From the NCBI GenBank assembly GCA_963750895.1, contig CAVVSD010000005.1:248001-312000 (forward strand): 64,000 nucleotides of DNA, given 5' to 3'. Shown in pieces: positions 15,679 through 25,662 of the stretch. Source of the DNA: CAVVSD01 sp963750895. Its GTDB lineage: Bacteria > Actinomycetota > Thermoleophilia > Solirubrobacterales > Solirubrobacteraceae. The position numbers and the translations under genes are program-made. Under the pieces are notes generated by a model that was not told where the DNA came from, did not search any database, and was given only the letters and a program-made list of their open reading frames with translations. How positions within the stretch are numbered: position 1 is the stretch's first letter; the number at the start of each line of letters is the position of its first letter.

Positions 15679-16819
15679 TCACACGGGCAGCTCGGCGGAC
15701 ACGACCGTTCCGCCCGTCGCCCCGGTCGCCGACCGCGAACCGTCCCTGCAGCGCCGAGACGCGGTCCGCGAGACCCCGCAAGCCCGTGCCCGCCTCCGGG
15801 TCGGCGCCTCCACGGCCGTCGTCCTCGATCTCGATCCGCACGACACCCGGGAGCCGCCGGACGCGGATCTCGATGCGGGTCGCCTGCGCGTACCTGACGG
15901 CGTTCGTGATGCTCTCGGCGGCGACGAAGTAGAGACACGCCTCGACCGCCTCGTCGAGGCGCTCGTCGGTCGCGCCGTGGATGCGGACCTGCAGCGCGGC
16001 GCCCTTGACGAGGGACTCCAGTCCGGCCGCGAGACCGCGCTCGGTCAGCACCGCGGGATGCAGGCCCCGCGCGAGCTCGCGCAGCTCCTTCATGGCGAGC
16101 TCGAGCTCCCCACGTGCCCCGCTCACCAGCAGGCGCGTGCGCTCGGACGAGGCGGCCAGCTGCGTCTCCAGGAGATGCAGGTGCAGGGCGAGCGACACCA
16201 GCCGCTGCTGCGCGCCGTCGTGGAGGTTGCGCTCCAGGCGCCGGCGCTCCTCGAGCGCGGCCTCGAGGATGCGCAGCCGTGAGGCGTTGAGCTGCTCGCG
16301 CGCCTCGGCGCTCTCCAGGCCCAGCGCCACGAGCTCGGCGAAGTCGACGAGGCGCCGCTCCGCGTCGGCGGGAAGCCCGTCCGGCGACGCCGACGCGACC
16401 AGCAGCAGGCCCCAGACCCGGCCCAGCGCGCTGATCGGCGCGGCGACCGCGGCGCGGTAGCCGTGCGCGCGCATCAGCTCCGCTGCCCGGCCGCGCACGA
16501 GGCCGTAGTCGTCGATCCGCGCCGACCGGCCGGTCCGGGCGACGACGGCGGTGAGGCCGTCGCTCCCCGTGAGCGGCACGATCGTGCCGACCTCGAAGCC
16601 GGTGACCTCGTCGCCCTCCTGCCAGCGCCCGACCGTGACGGCCGAATCACCGTCGTAGCGGATGGTGGCCGACGAGCGCGCGCGCAGCAGCCTGCCCGCC
16701 TCCTCCGCGACGATCCCGAAGACGGCCGCGGGCTCGGGTCCGGAGGCGACGAACGTCGCGACGCGGCGGAGCGCGGCCTGCTCCTCGGCCACGGCATCCG
16801 CGCTCCCCGAGCTCTCCAC
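15679..16819 (-). CDS. GAF-domain sensor histidine kinase, last residues frameshifted
   Basis: About 380 residues. A GAF domain spans roughly 15-170 (VATFVASGPEPAAVFGIVAE, AAVAAPISALGRVWGLLLVAS). HisKA_3 has the phosphoacceptor in RRLERNLHDGAQQRLVSLAL, and HATPase_c has FVAAESITNAVRYAQATRIE and IEDDGRGGADPEAGTGLRGL. The final strand expected in this family (TGGTVVSAELPV) is in another frame; removing one G near 15705 restores it and gives the stop at 15679. Without this the frame would run into tRNA-Leu to 15641. Cytosolic; it probably signals to a NarL-type regulator outside the window. Confidence 0.85.
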
Positions 16820-16933
16820 GCCTGCTGACGCTAACGACCGTCGCCACCGGGATCATCCGGTTCGGGCGAAGAGCACTCCCCCACGCTCTCGGCAACGTCC
16901 TGCCCATCGCTTCGCGGAGACCGGGGGTCCGAC

Positions 16934-18472
16934 GTGCCAGACGCAGCCAAGCCCAACATCGTGGTCATCTGGGGTGACGACATCGGGATCACGAACCTGA
17001 GCGCGTACAGCGACGGGCTCATGGGCTACCGCACGCCGAACATCGACCGCATCGCGGACGAGGGCATGCGGTTCACCGACTCCTACGGCGAGCAGAGCTG
17101 CACCGCGGGGCGCTCGTCGTTCATCACCGGCCAGAGCGTGTTCCGCACCGGGCTGAGCAAGGTCGGGATGCCCGGGGCCGACGTCGGGCTGCAGAAGGAG
17201 GATCCGACGATCGCCGAGCTGCTCAAGCCGCTCGGGTACGCGACCGGCCAGTTCGGCAAGAACCACCTCGGCGATCTCAACAAGTACCTGCCGACGGTGC
17301 ACGGCTTCGACGAGTTCTTCGGCAACCTGTACCACCTCAACGCCGAGGAGGAGCCCGAGCAGGCCAACTACCCGCCGGCGGACGACTTCCCGGAGTTCCG
17401 CGAGCGCTTCGGGCCGCGCGGCGTCCTCCACTGCTGGGCGACCGACGAGGACGACGACACCGTCGAGCCGCGCTACGGACGCGTCGGCCGGCAGCGCATC
17501 GAGGACACGGGCCCGCTGACCCGCAAGCGCATGGAGACCATCGACGACGAGGTCGTCGAGCACACCGTCGACTTCCTCGAACGCCACAAGGACGAGCCGT
17601 TCTTCGTGTGGTTCAACACGACCCACATGCACTTCCGGACGCACACGAAGCCGGAGAGCCTCGGCCAGGCCGGGCGCTGGCAGTCGCCCTACCACGACAC
17701 GATGATCGACCACGACCGGGCGGTCGGCGCCGTGCTCGACAAGCTCGACGAGCTCGGGCTCGCCGAGAACACGATCGTGCTCTACAGCACCGACAACGGG
17801 CCGCACATGAACAGCTGGCCCGACGCCGGGACGACGCCGTTCCGCAGCGAGAAGAACACGAACTGGGAGGGCGCGTTCCGCGTGCCCGAGATGATCCGCT
17901 GGCCCGGTCGCATCCCAGCCGGCGTCGTGTCCAACGAGATCGTCCAGCACCACGACTGGCTGCCGACGTTCCTCGCCGCCGCCGGAGACACGGAGATCGT
18001 CGACAAGCTCAAGGCCGGTCACACGATCGGCGACACGACGTACAAGGTCCACATCGACGGGTACGACCTCGTGCCCTACCTGACCGGCGAGGTCGCCTCC
18101 TCGCCGCGCAAGGGCCTGGTGTACTTCTCCGACGACGGCGACGTGCTGGGCATCCGGTTCGACAACTGGAAGGCCGTCTTCATGGAGCAGCGCGTGCAGG
18201 GCACGCTGCAGATCTGGGCCGAGCCGTTCGTGGTGCTGCGTGTCCCGAAGCTGTTCAACCTCCGCACCGACCCGTTCGAGCGCGCGGACGTCACCTCGAA
18301 CACGTACTACGACTGGCTCCTCGACAACGCCTACCTCGTCCTCGCGGGGACGACGCTCATGACACGGTTCCTCGCGACGTTCGCGGAGTTCCCCCCGCGC
18401 CAGAAGGCCGCGACCTTCACGATCGACCAGGCGGTCGAGAAGCTGCAGGCCGTCGAGACGTCGGGGCACTGA
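16934..18472 (+). CDS. Arylsulfatase-family sulfatase
   Basis: 512 residues, alkaline-phosphatase superfamily. KPNIVVIWGDDIGITNLSAY carries the metal-binding DD pair near the N-terminus. SYGEQSCTAGRSSFITG is the sulfatase signature, with Cys56 (C-x-A-x-R) as the residue to be converted to formylglycine. GYATGQFGKNHLGD and YSTDNGPHMNSWPD supply further metal and sulfate ligands. There is no signal peptide, so it is probably cytosolic. Two genes downstream lies a formylglycine-generating enzyme, which would activate it; all three genes are spaced by 1 base or overlap. Substrate unknown. Confidence 0.92.
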   Translation: MPDAAKPNIVVIWGDDIGITNLSAYSDGLMGYRTPNIDRIADEGMRFTDSYGEQSCTAGRSSFITGQSVFRTGLSKVGMPGADVGLQKEDPTIAELLKPLGYATGQFGKNHLGDLNKYLPTVHGFDEFFGNLYHLNAEEEPEQANYPPADDFPEFRERFGPRGVLHCWATDEDDDTVEPRYGRVGRQRIEDTGPLTRKRMETIDDEVVEHTVDFLERHKDEPFFVWFNTTHMHFRTHTKPESLGQAGRWQSPYHDTMIDHDRAVGAVLDKLDELGLAENTIVLYSTDNGPHMNSWPDAGTTPFRSEKNTNWEGAFRVPEMIRWPGRIPAGVVSNEIVQHHDWLPTFLAAAGDTEIVDKLKAGHTIGDTTYKVHIDGYDLVPYLTGEVASSPRKGLVYFSDDGDVLGIRFDNWKAVFMEQRVQGTLQIWAEPFVVLRVPKLFNLRTDPFERADVTSNTYYDWLLDNAYLVLAGTTLMTRFLATFAEFPPRQKAATFTIDQAVEKLQAVETSGH

Positions 18473-18473
18473 C

Positions 18474-19382
18474 GTGGCCGACCTGCCCTCCTGGAACGAC
18501 ACGCCGACCCGGCAGGCGATCATCGAGTTCGTCGAGCGGGTCGCCCGTGACGTGCCGGTGGAAGAACGCATCGCCGTCTTCGACAACGACGGCACGCTCT
18601 GGTGCGAGCAGCCGATGCCGATCGAGCTCGGCTTCATCCTCGAGCGCCTCGCGGCGATGGCCGACAAGGACGACGCGCTGAAGGAGCGCCAGCCGTGGAA
18701 GGCCGCCCACGAGGGCGACCACGCGTGGCTCGGCGGCGCGATCACGAAGCACTACCAAGGCGACGACGGCGATGTGAAACTGCTCATCGCCGGCGTCATC
18801 CAGGCGTTCGCCGGATGGACCGTCGAGGCGTACGCCGAGGCGGCGGGGGCGTACATCCGCGACCGCCGCCACCCGACGCTCGATCGCGGGCTCAGCGAGT
18901 GCGGGTACGCGCCGATGGTCGAGCTGCTGCGCTACCTGGAGGAGCACGGGTTCACGTGCTACATCGCCTCGGGCGGCAACCGGGACTTCATGCGCACCTT
19001 CACGCACGACATCTACGCCATCCCGCCCGAGCGGATCATCGGCAGCTCCAACGGCCTGCGCTTCCAGGAGGAGGGCGAGGGCGGCTCCGTCGTCTACCTC
19101 GCCGAGCCGGACATCTTCGACGACGGCCCCGTCAAGCCGATCCGCATCTGGAGCCGCATCGGGCGCCGCCCGCTCATCGCGGTCGGCAACGCGAACGGCG
19201 ACATCCCCTTCCTGCGCTTCGCCGGCGGCGAGGCGCCCGCGCTGCGGATGCTCGTGCTCCACGACGACGCCGAGCGCGAGTTCGACTACACCGCCGGCGC
19301 CGAGCAGGCCCTCGAGGCGGCCGACGCCGGCGGCTGGACCGTCATCAGCATCCGCGACGACTGGGCGACGGTCTTCGCCTGA
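18474..19382 (+). CDS. HAD-superfamily phosphatase-like hydrolase
   Basis: 302 residues starting at a GTG one base after the sulfatase stop. ERIAVFDNDGTLWCEQPMP is HAD motif I with both Asp residues; CYIASGGNRDFMRTFTHDIY is motif II-like, and RRPLIAVGNANGDIPFLRFA holds motif III/IV with a GNANGD variant of the usual GD(S/G)xxD. A helical cap domain lies between. The subfamily (haloacid dehalogenase-like, PSP-type fold) often sits between a sulfatase and a formylglycine-generating enzyme in actinobacteria. Its role in that trio is not established. Confidence 0.85.
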   Translation: MADLPSWNDTPTRQAIIEFVERVARDVPVEERIAVFDNDGTLWCEQPMPIELGFILERLAAMADKDDALKERQPWKAAHEGDHAWLGGAITKHYQGDDGDVKLLIAGVIQAFAGWTVEAYAEAAGAYIRDRRHPTLDRGLSECGYAPMVELLRYLEEHGFTCYIASGGNRDFMRTFTHDIYAIPPERIIGSSNGLRFQEEGEGGSVVYLAEPDIFDDGPVKPIRIWSRIGRRPLIAVGNANGDIPFLRFAGGEAPALRMLVLHDDAEREFDYTAGAEQALEAADAGGWTVISIRDDWATVFA

Positions 19383-20236
19383 TGGACACCGTCGAGATCC
19401 CCGCGGCGACGTTCACCATGGGGTCCGATCGCCACTACCCGGAGGAGGCGCCTGCCCGCGTGGTCACGGTCGACCGCTTCCGGCTCGCCCGCACGCAGGT
19501 CACGAACGCGCAGTTCGCGGCGTTCGCCGACGCCACGGGGTACACGACCCTCGCGGAGCGCCCGCTCGATCCCGCCGAGTTCCCCGGCGCGCCGCCGGAG
19601 AACCTGCAGCCCGGCTCCATGGTCTTCCGCCCCACCGCGGGTCCGGTGGACCTGCGGCACCTGAGCCAGTGGTGGGCGTGGACGCCGGGCGCATCCTGGC
19701 GCCATCCGGAGGGCCCGGGGTCGTCGACCGCCGGCCGCGAGGATCATCCGGTCGTGCACGTCGCCCACGAGGACGCCGTCGCCTACGCGGCGTGGGCGGG
19801 CGGGCGGCTCCCGACGGAGGCCGAGTGGGAGCTCGCGGCGCGCGGCGGCCTCGACGCGGCGGCCTACGTCTGGGGCGAGGAGCCCGAGCCCGCGGGCGCC
19901 CGGCTGGCGAACTACTGGCACGGCGAGTTCCCCTGGCGCGCGGAGCCGGGCTACGGCACGACGGCGCCGGTCGGCTCGTTCCCGCCGAACGGGCACGGCC
20001 TGTTCGACATGGCCGGCAACGTCTGGGAGTGGACCGCCGACTGGTACGGCGGGACCGCGCAGGCCAGCCTGGACCCCGGCCAGCCGCAGTTCGCGATCCC
20101 GCGCAGGGTCGTGAAGGGCGGCTCGTTCCTGTGCGCCGACAGCTACTGCCTGCGCTACCGGCCGGCGGCGCGGCGCCCGCAGATGATCGACACGGGGATG
20201 AGCCACATCGGCTTCCGGTGCGCGATGGACGTCTGA
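19382..20236 (+). CDS. Formylglycine-generating enzyme (SUMF1/EgtB/PvdO family)
   Basis: 284 residues. The FGE-sulfatase fold is shown by IPAATFTMGSDRHYPEEAPA, VTNAQFAAFADATGY, GGRLPTEAEWELAARGG, GHGLFDMAGNVWEWTADWYG and KGGSFLCADSYCLRYRPAAR. The two active-site cysteines, about residues 251 and 256, have the 5-residue spacing of copper-dependent FGEs. It oxidises the signature Cys of sulfatases to formylglycine, and a target is encoded two genes upstream (CTAGR). Its ATG overlaps the stop of the HAD gene (TGATG). Confidence 0.92.
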   Translation: MDTVEIPAATFTMGSDRHYPEEAPARVVTVDRFRLARTQVTNAQFAAFADATGYTTLAERPLDPAEFPGAPPENLQPGSMVFRPTAGPVDLRHLSQWWAWTPGASWRHPEGPGSSTAGREDHPVVHVAHEDAVAYAAWAGGRLPTEAEWELAARGGLDAAAYVWGEEPEPAGARLANYWHGEFPWRAEPGYGTTAPVGSFPPNGHGLFDMAGNVWEWTADWYGGTAQASLDPGQPQFAIPRRVVKGGSFLCADSYCLRYRPAARRPQMIDTGMSHIGFRCAMDV

Positions 20237-20257
20237 CGCACGCGCCGGTCTGGCCGG

Positions 20258-22072
20258 ATGTCCGATCGCCGGAACGCCCGTTTGGTCATCAAGTCGTCCA
20301 GCCGGCTGCCGATGACGGTGATCGTGCACCCGCACGCGCGCCATCCCGTCCTCCGGCTCCCGGTCCTCGGCGCGTTCGTCGCCGTGCTGCTCCTGGCCGG
20401 CATCGCCCTGAAGATCGTCGAGCTCCGCGCCGACGCCTCGCGGTACGACGAGGCAGCGGCCACGACGATGCACGGCGAGGCCGACGTCATCCGCCGCGCC
20501 GGCCCGTCGAGTCGCGAGGTCGGCGAGCTGCTGCGCGTCATCGCCGGCCGCGCCGGGACGACGCGCGCCGCGCTCGTCGACGACCGGCTCCGCGTCGTCG
20601 CGACCGGCACGACCACGCTTCCCGTCGGCAGCCCGGTCGGCGATCCCGTCGTCGCGCGCGTCCTGACCCGCGGCGGACTCGCCATGGCCTCCGGCGGGCG
20701 CCGCGCTCTCGCGGTCGAGCTCGGGGGACGGCGCTACGCCTACGTCGTCACGCGCCGCCGCCTGACGCCGCCCACGGCCGTCGGCCCGGCCGACATCCCC
20801 TTCGTGCTCGCCGCGCTCGTGCTGGCGGGCGCCCTCGTGATCCGCCGCCGCAGGCTCTCCCCCGCCAACCAGCTCGGCGCGCACCGCACCCTCCCGATCG
20901 AGCTGGCCCGCGCGACGGCGCACGCGACCCGCCACGTCGAGGGCCTCTCGCTCATCCTCCTGCGGGCCGACGCCCGCCTGGGCCGCCGCACCCTCGACCG
21001 CGTCGCGCGGATCCTCCAGGACGGCCGGCTCGGCGACCGCGCGTTCCGCGCAGGCCCCGGCGCCTTCGCCGTCCTGCTCCCCCGGACCGGCCTCGAGGGC
21101 GCGGTCGAGGTCGCCCACCGCGTGACGCACCGCCTCTCCCGCGCCGGCGTGCCGCTGCGCGCCGCGGCCGGGTCGCTGCAGCCCGGCCAGGACGCCGACG
21201 CGCTGCACGCCGACGTCACGGCCGCCCTCGGCGCCGCACCCGCGTCCGGCACGCCCGCCGTCGTCGATCCGGCCGGCGAGCTCGTCACCGTCGCCCCCGA
21301 TCGCGCCACCGCGCTGGACGTCGTCCTCACCGAGGGCGACCTGACCTGCCACTACCAGCCGATCTGGCACCTGGACTCCGGCGACCTGCTCGCGGTCGAG
21401 GCGCTCGCCCGCGTCCCCGGCGAGCACGGCTTCGCCGGGCCCTCGCAGGCGTTCGACGTCGCGGAGCGCTCGGGCCGCGTGCACGAGCTCGACACGCTGT
21501 GCGTCCGCCGCGCCCTCGAGGGCGCGAAGGACCTGCCGCCCGGCGCCTCGCTCTTCGTCAACGTCGCGCCCCAGACGCTCGACCGCGACGCGGACGGCGA
21601 CACCTGGCTCGCCGACGCGGTCCGCAGCTCCAAGCTCGACCCGTCCCGCGTGGTCATCGAGGTCACCGAGCGCGTCGGCGCCGCCACGGAGACCGTCCTG
21701 CGCAGCATCGAGCACCTGCGCGCCGCCGGCCTGCGGATCGCGCTCGACGACGTCGGCGTCGGCAACTCCGGGCTGGAGATGCTCCGCCGGGCCCGTCCGG
21801 ACTTCGTGAAGATCGACCGCACCGTCGTGACCGAGTCGCGCACCGACCCGGGCGCCCGCGCGGTGCTCGCCGCCATCGCGGCGTTCGCGTCCGAGTCCGG
21901 CGCGTACGTCATCGCCGAGGGCATCGAGAACGACGAGCTGCTCGAGCTCGTCCGCGAGTCCGAGGGCGGCCTCGGCGTCCGCGGCCCGCGCATCGACGGC
22001 GCCCAGGGCTATCGGCTCGGCCGCCCCGCGGCGAGCATGCCCGACGCGCAGCGCGAGCTCGCGCTCGCCTAG
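20258..22072 (+). CDS. EAL-domain cyclic-di-GMP phosphodiesterase with degenerate GGDEF
   Basis: 604 residues. One membrane segment near 40-60 (PVLGAFVAVLLLAGIALKIV), a short sensor domain, a second segment at about 180-200, then a GGDEF-like domain in which GGDEF itself is replaced (RAGPGAFAVLL). The EAL domain (about 355-600) keeps the catalytic set: YQPIWHL, LAVEALARV (EAL), NVAPQTL, VIEVTERVG, IALDDVGVGNSGLEML (DDFGTG position), KIDR, IAEGIE and QGYRLGRP. So it should hydrolyse c-di-GMP, while the GGDEF part is probably regulatory. The start could also be an internal ATG near 20312. Confidence 0.85.
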   Translation: MSDRRNARLVIKSSSRLPMTVIVHPHARHPVLRLPVLGAFVAVLLLAGIALKIVELRADASRYDEAAATTMHGEADVIRRAGPSSREVGELLRVIAGRAGTTRAALVDDRLRVVATGTTTLPVGSPVGDPVVARVLTRGGLAMASGGRRALAVELGGRRYAYVVTRRRLTPPTAVGPADIPFVLAALVLAGALVIRRRRLSPANQLGAHRTLPIELARATAHATRHVEGLSLILLRADARLGRRTLDRVARILQDGRLGDRAFRAGPGAFAVLLPRTGLEGAVEVAHRVTHRLSRAGVPLRAAAGSLQPGQDADALHADVTAALGAAPASGTPAVVDPAGELVTVAPDRATALDVVLTEGDLTCHYQPIWHLDSGDLLAVEALARVPGEHGFAGPSQAFDVAERSGRVHELDTLCVRRALEGAKDLPPGASLFVNVAPQTLDRDADGDTWLADAVRSSKLDPSRVVIEVTERVGAATETVLRSIEHLRAAGLRIALDDVGVGNSGLEMLRRARPDFVKIDRTVVTESRTDPGARAVLAAIAAFASESGAYVIAEGIENDELLELVRESEGGLGVRGPRIDGAQGYRLGRPAASMPDAQRELALA

Positions 22073-22079
22073 CGCCCCA

Positions 22080-24177
22080 CTAGCTTCGCCGCAGGGCGAG
22101 CACCGCGATGTCGTCGCGGGGCGCCCCCGCGGACACCTCGAGCGCGGCGCGCTCCAGCGCCTCGGCCAGCTCGGCAGCCGGGCGGCCCGTGTGCTCCGCG
22201 GCCAGGCGGCGCGAGGGCGGCGGTGTCCAGCAGCCGGTCCGGCGCGCCCGCGTCGAGCACGCCGTCCGTGTAGGCGATGATGGCGTCGCCCGGTTCCAGG
22301 ACGATCTCCGCGTCCTCGAACAGCACGTCGTCGAGCACGCCCAGCACGGGCCCGCGGCCCTCGACGAGCTCGACCTCGCCCCCGGCGCGGAGCACCAGGA
22401 GCGGCGGATGGCCCGCGTTCGCCGACACGAGCGTGCCGGTGTCCGGCTCGAGGATCAGGAACAGCGCCGTGAGGAACCGGTCGCCGATGCGCTCGCGCAG
22501 GACCGCCTCGTTCGTGACCTCGAGCACCCGCGACGGGCTGCTCTCCACGACCGCGCCCGTCCGCAGCGCCGACCGCGCGAGCGACGTGAGGCTCGCGGCC
22601 TCGGGGCCCTTGCCGCACACGTCGCCGACCGCGAGCGCCCAGCCGTCGCGCGTCTCGAACGCGTCGTAGAAGTCGCCGCCGACGTCGAAGCCCTCGCCCG
22701 CGGCCCGGTAGCGGGCGGCGAGCTCGAACCCCGCGATGTCCGGCAGGCGCGGCGGCAGCAGGCTGCGCTGCAGCGTGTGGGCGATGTGGCTGCGCTCCCG
22801 GTACAGCTCGGCGTGCGCGATGCCGGTGGCCGCGCGGCGCGCGACCTCCATGACGATCCGCAGGTCCTCGAGCGTGTAGGGCCGCTCGCCGGGGCCGCGG
22901 GCGAAGGTCAGCGTCCCGGTCATCCTGCCGCGCACGACGATCGGGACGATCATGCGGCTCGCCATGCCGAGCTGCTGCACGAGCGCCATGTGGCCGGCGT
23001 CGCTCGTGATGGAGCGCAGGAGCTCCTCGTCGATCTCGCGCATGAGCTCCGGGCGCCCGGAGCGCAGCACCGAGCCTGCTCCGACCGGGTCGTCGATCGT
23101 GAGCGGGTAGCGGCGCTGGAGCTCGGGAAGGACGTGCTCGCGCGCCGGGTCGCGATGGGCGCCCGCGAGCCGGCGGATCGTGCCGTCGCGCTGCAGGAGG
23201 TTGGCGGTGCACCACTGCGCCTTCGCGCGCACGGACACGCGCACGACGCGCGCGAGGTTCTCCTCCCAGTTCAGCGAGCCCGCGAGGATCTCGCCCACCT
23301 CGGCGAGGTACGCGGCCTGGCGCTCGGCACGCTCGGCGCGCTCGCGCGCCGTCCGCTCCGCCTCCAGCAGCGCCGCGCGATCGGTGATCTCGGTGACGAC
23401 CGCCCCCACTCCGACGATCTCGCCCTCGGAGCCCTGGCGGACCGGGTACCAACCGCACATCCAGGTCTGCACGACGCCGCGACGACCCGGCGTCTCGCCG
23501 GAGATCTCCACGCCCGTGATCGGCCGTCCCGTCTCCAGGACGGAGCGGACGGAGTCCTCGACGACCGGGGACACGCTCGGGACGAGCTCGCTGATCGTGC
23601 GCCCGATGTGCTCCTCGACGGAGATCCCGTTGAAGCTCGCCAGCTCGCGGTTCACGCGGACGAAACGCAGGTCGGGGCCGTGGAGCGCGAGCCCGACCGG
23701 CGCCGACTCGAAGATCGTGTCCAGGAGCGCGAGCGACTCGTCGCGCAGTCGCTCGGCGGCGCGCATCGGGCCGAGGTCCTCGAACAGGACGATGCCGACG
23801 TCCCGGCCGTCGCCGTCGGTGACGATCTGGCCTGAGACCAGGAGCGAGAGGAGCCTGTCGGGGAGCCGCCATTCCAGGCGCGCGCCGCGCAGCTGCTCGC
23901 CGCGCGCGATGCGCATGCTGGGCAGGTCGGCGTTCGCCAGGGGCTGCCCGGCGCCGTCGGTCGCCGGCCTGCCGACCATGCGCTCCTCGACCGTCCCGCG
24001 CGGGAAGCGGCCGCCCGCCAGCTCGTCCGCCGCACGGTTCGCGAACGTGATCAGCCCCGAGCCGGGCTCGATGAGCACGATCGGCGTCGGCAGCTGCTCG
24101 AGCACGGCCTCGAGGTGCTCGCGACGGACCGTCGTCTCCGCCAGACGGAAGGCCTCGCTCGGGTCCACGCGGGACAT
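22080..24177 (-). CDS. PAS/GAF-domain SpoIIE-type serine phosphatase, C-terminus frameshifted
   Basis: About 700 residues: PAS domain (20-130), second PAS (150-265, ISELVPSVSPV), a coiled linker, GAF (285-445), then a PP2C/SpoIIE domain starting LQRSLLPPRLPDIAGFELAA with GGDFYDAFETRDGWALAVGDVCGKG (metal-binding Asp) and IAYTDGVLDAGAPDRLLD. Near 22212 one extra G shifts the frame; removing it gives ALARLAAEHTGRPAAELAEA and a normal ending DDIAVLALRRS with the stop at 22080. RsbU-like phosphatases control anti-sigma antagonists. The divergent neighbour is an anti-sigma-type ATPase, a likely partner. Confidence 0.87.
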
Positions 24178-24206
24178 GTCGCGGAGCCTAGTCAGACGAG
24201 ACGTGC

Positions 24207-24641
24207 ATGAGTCAAGGGTGGACGGGAAGACTCACCTGCACAGCACCCTCTCGCATGGATCTCGACCTCGACATGGCACGCGACCTCGGCGCCCCGGCGC
24301 AGGCGCGCAAGGCGATCACCGGCCTCCGCGGACACGTGGACGGAGATGTCCTCAGCGACACCGTCCTCCTCGTGAGTGAGTTGGTGTCGAACAGCGTCAA
24401 GTACGGCGAGGGCGACATCCTGCTGCGCGCCCGCACCCGCGGCCCACGACAGGTCCTCGTCGAGGTCGTCGACGACGGGCGCGGGTTCTCGCCGGCGGTC
24501 AGGAGACCGAGCCGCTTCCAGGCGAGCGGCTTCGGCCTCCACCTCGTCGACGAGCTCGCCAGCTCGTGGGGGGTCCACGCCGGCACCGCTCACGTCTGGT
24601 TCGAGATCGACCGCTCGGCCGATCTCGCGGCTGTCGCCTAG
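24207..24641 (+). CDS. Serine-kinase-type ATP-binding regulator (anti-sigma-like)
   Basis: 144 residues of HATPase_c_2 type. LVSELVSNSVKYGEG is the N box, VLVEVVDDGRGFSPA is G1 and FQASGFGLHLVDELASSWG is G2. This matches RsbW/SpoIIAB-like or stand-alone regulatory ATPases of actinobacteria. The start at 24207 (ATGAGTCAAGG) is shared-promoter distance (29 bases) from the divergent SpoIIE-type phosphatase, supporting a partner-switching stress circuit. An internal ATG at about 24255 is an alternative start. Confidence 0.83.
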   Translation: MSQGWTGRLTCTAPSRMDLDLDMARDLGAPAQARKAITGLRGHVDGDVLSDTVLLVSELVSNSVKYGEGDILLRARTRGPRQVLVEVVDDGRGFSPAVRRPSRFQASGFGLHLVDELASSWGVHAGTAHVWFEIDRSADLAAVA

Positions 24642-24892
24642 TCGCGGACGAACCGGCCTTCTGGGCGACTGCGCTCGCGCGCCGCCGCACTGACGGCACG
24701 ATCCGACGTCCACCGGGGTACGAGGCTCAGCGTCGCGCTGGACGCCGGCCTCCCACTTCCTGCACCGCGTGTCCGCTGGGAGACGATGATCACGCGAGCG
24801 CGGCTCTGGGGGGATTCTCCTCGCTCCATGGCGCGGATGCTAAACCAGATTCGTGCTCAATGATACGAAGATTTGGCACAGCGCCGCTTTCG

Positions 24893-25660
24893 TCACGAAC
24901 CCAGTGCATAGGCGCGTGCAACCGTCCTGAGGCGCCGCCGGAGCATCGCGACGACCTTCTCGGCCTGCTCGCCGCCGGTCGCGTCGGCCCACGCGAGCGC
25001 CGCCGCCTCGCCCTCGCGCAGGACGTCGGTGACGTCCTCCGGGCGCAGGCCCTGGTCCTGCAGGCAGCGCCCGCCGAAGCCGACGTGCCAGCGCTCGTCG
25101 CGCAGGACTCGCTCCATGCCGTCCTTCAGCCCGGGCAGCTCGGGGTGGTCCTCGAGCAGATCCAGCAGCGCCAGCTGCCCCGCCGTGAACACCACGCCCT
25201 CCAGGACCATGTGGTAGAGCCCGACCGCGCGCTCGAGGTGCCCGTCGCCGCGCGCGAGCGCTCCCGCCATCCCGGGCAGGCGCATCTCGAAGAGCTCGAG
25301 GAACTCCGGCGCCAGCAGCGGGCGCAACGCGCTCCGGCGCTCCTCGGGCGTGGCGCCCGGCACCGCGAGGACGTCGCGTGCGACGCGGTCGAAGAACGCG
25401 CTGTGGCGACGCTCGTCGCTCTCCTGCACCGCGAAGCAGCGCGCCGCGTCGGGATCCTGCGCGGCGGCGCCGAACGGGCCGAGGTGCTCGGCGACGCCGG
25501 CCTCGCCCACGCAGAAGCCCGCGACGAGGCGCTCGAGGCGCAGGCGGACGCCGGGGTCCAGCCCCGGCCAGGCGGCGGCGTCGGGCTCCAGGTCGACGTC
25601 CGCCTCGTCCCACTGCGCGCGTCGCGCGAGAACGAGGAAGTGCGGATAGTCGGCGATCAC
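24893..25660 (-). CDS. Ferritin-like diiron protein (R2-like ribonucleotide reductase/oxidase family)
   Basis: 255 residues from a GTG at 25660. A four-helix diiron layout is visible: CVGEAGVAEHLGPFG, CFAVQESDERRHSAFFDRVA (Glu and His ligands), LYHMVLEGVVFTAGQLALLD and LRDERWHVGFGGRC (E-x-x-H). These are the ligand blocks of R2-like proteins; an active-site Tyr for radical storage is not evident from motif reading, so a ligand-binding oxidase role is as likely as a reductase role. It follows the methyltransferase stop by 2 bases and ends the FetAB operon. No R1 subunit is present. Confidence 0.75.
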   Translation of the reverse strand: MIADYPHFLVLARRAQWDEADVDLEPDAAAWPGLDPGVRLRLERLVAGFCVGEAGVAEHLGPFGAAAQDPDAARCFAVQESDERRHSAFFDRVARDVLAVPGATPEERRSALRPLLAPEFLELFEMRLPGMAGALARGDGHLERAVGLYHMVLEGVVFTAGQLALLDLLEDHPELPGLKDGMERVLRDERWHVGFGGRCLQDQGLRPEDVTDVLREGEAAALAWADATGGEQAEKVVAMLRRRLRTVARAYALGS

Positions 25661-25662
25661 GC

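Noticed and set aside
19286..23872. A 1528-residue open frame on the minus strand
   Set aside because: It is antisense to the FGE and EAL genes and overlaps the phosphatase in another frame; composition is Arg/Ala/Pro-rich with no family motifs, as expected for a stop-poor GC-rich genome.
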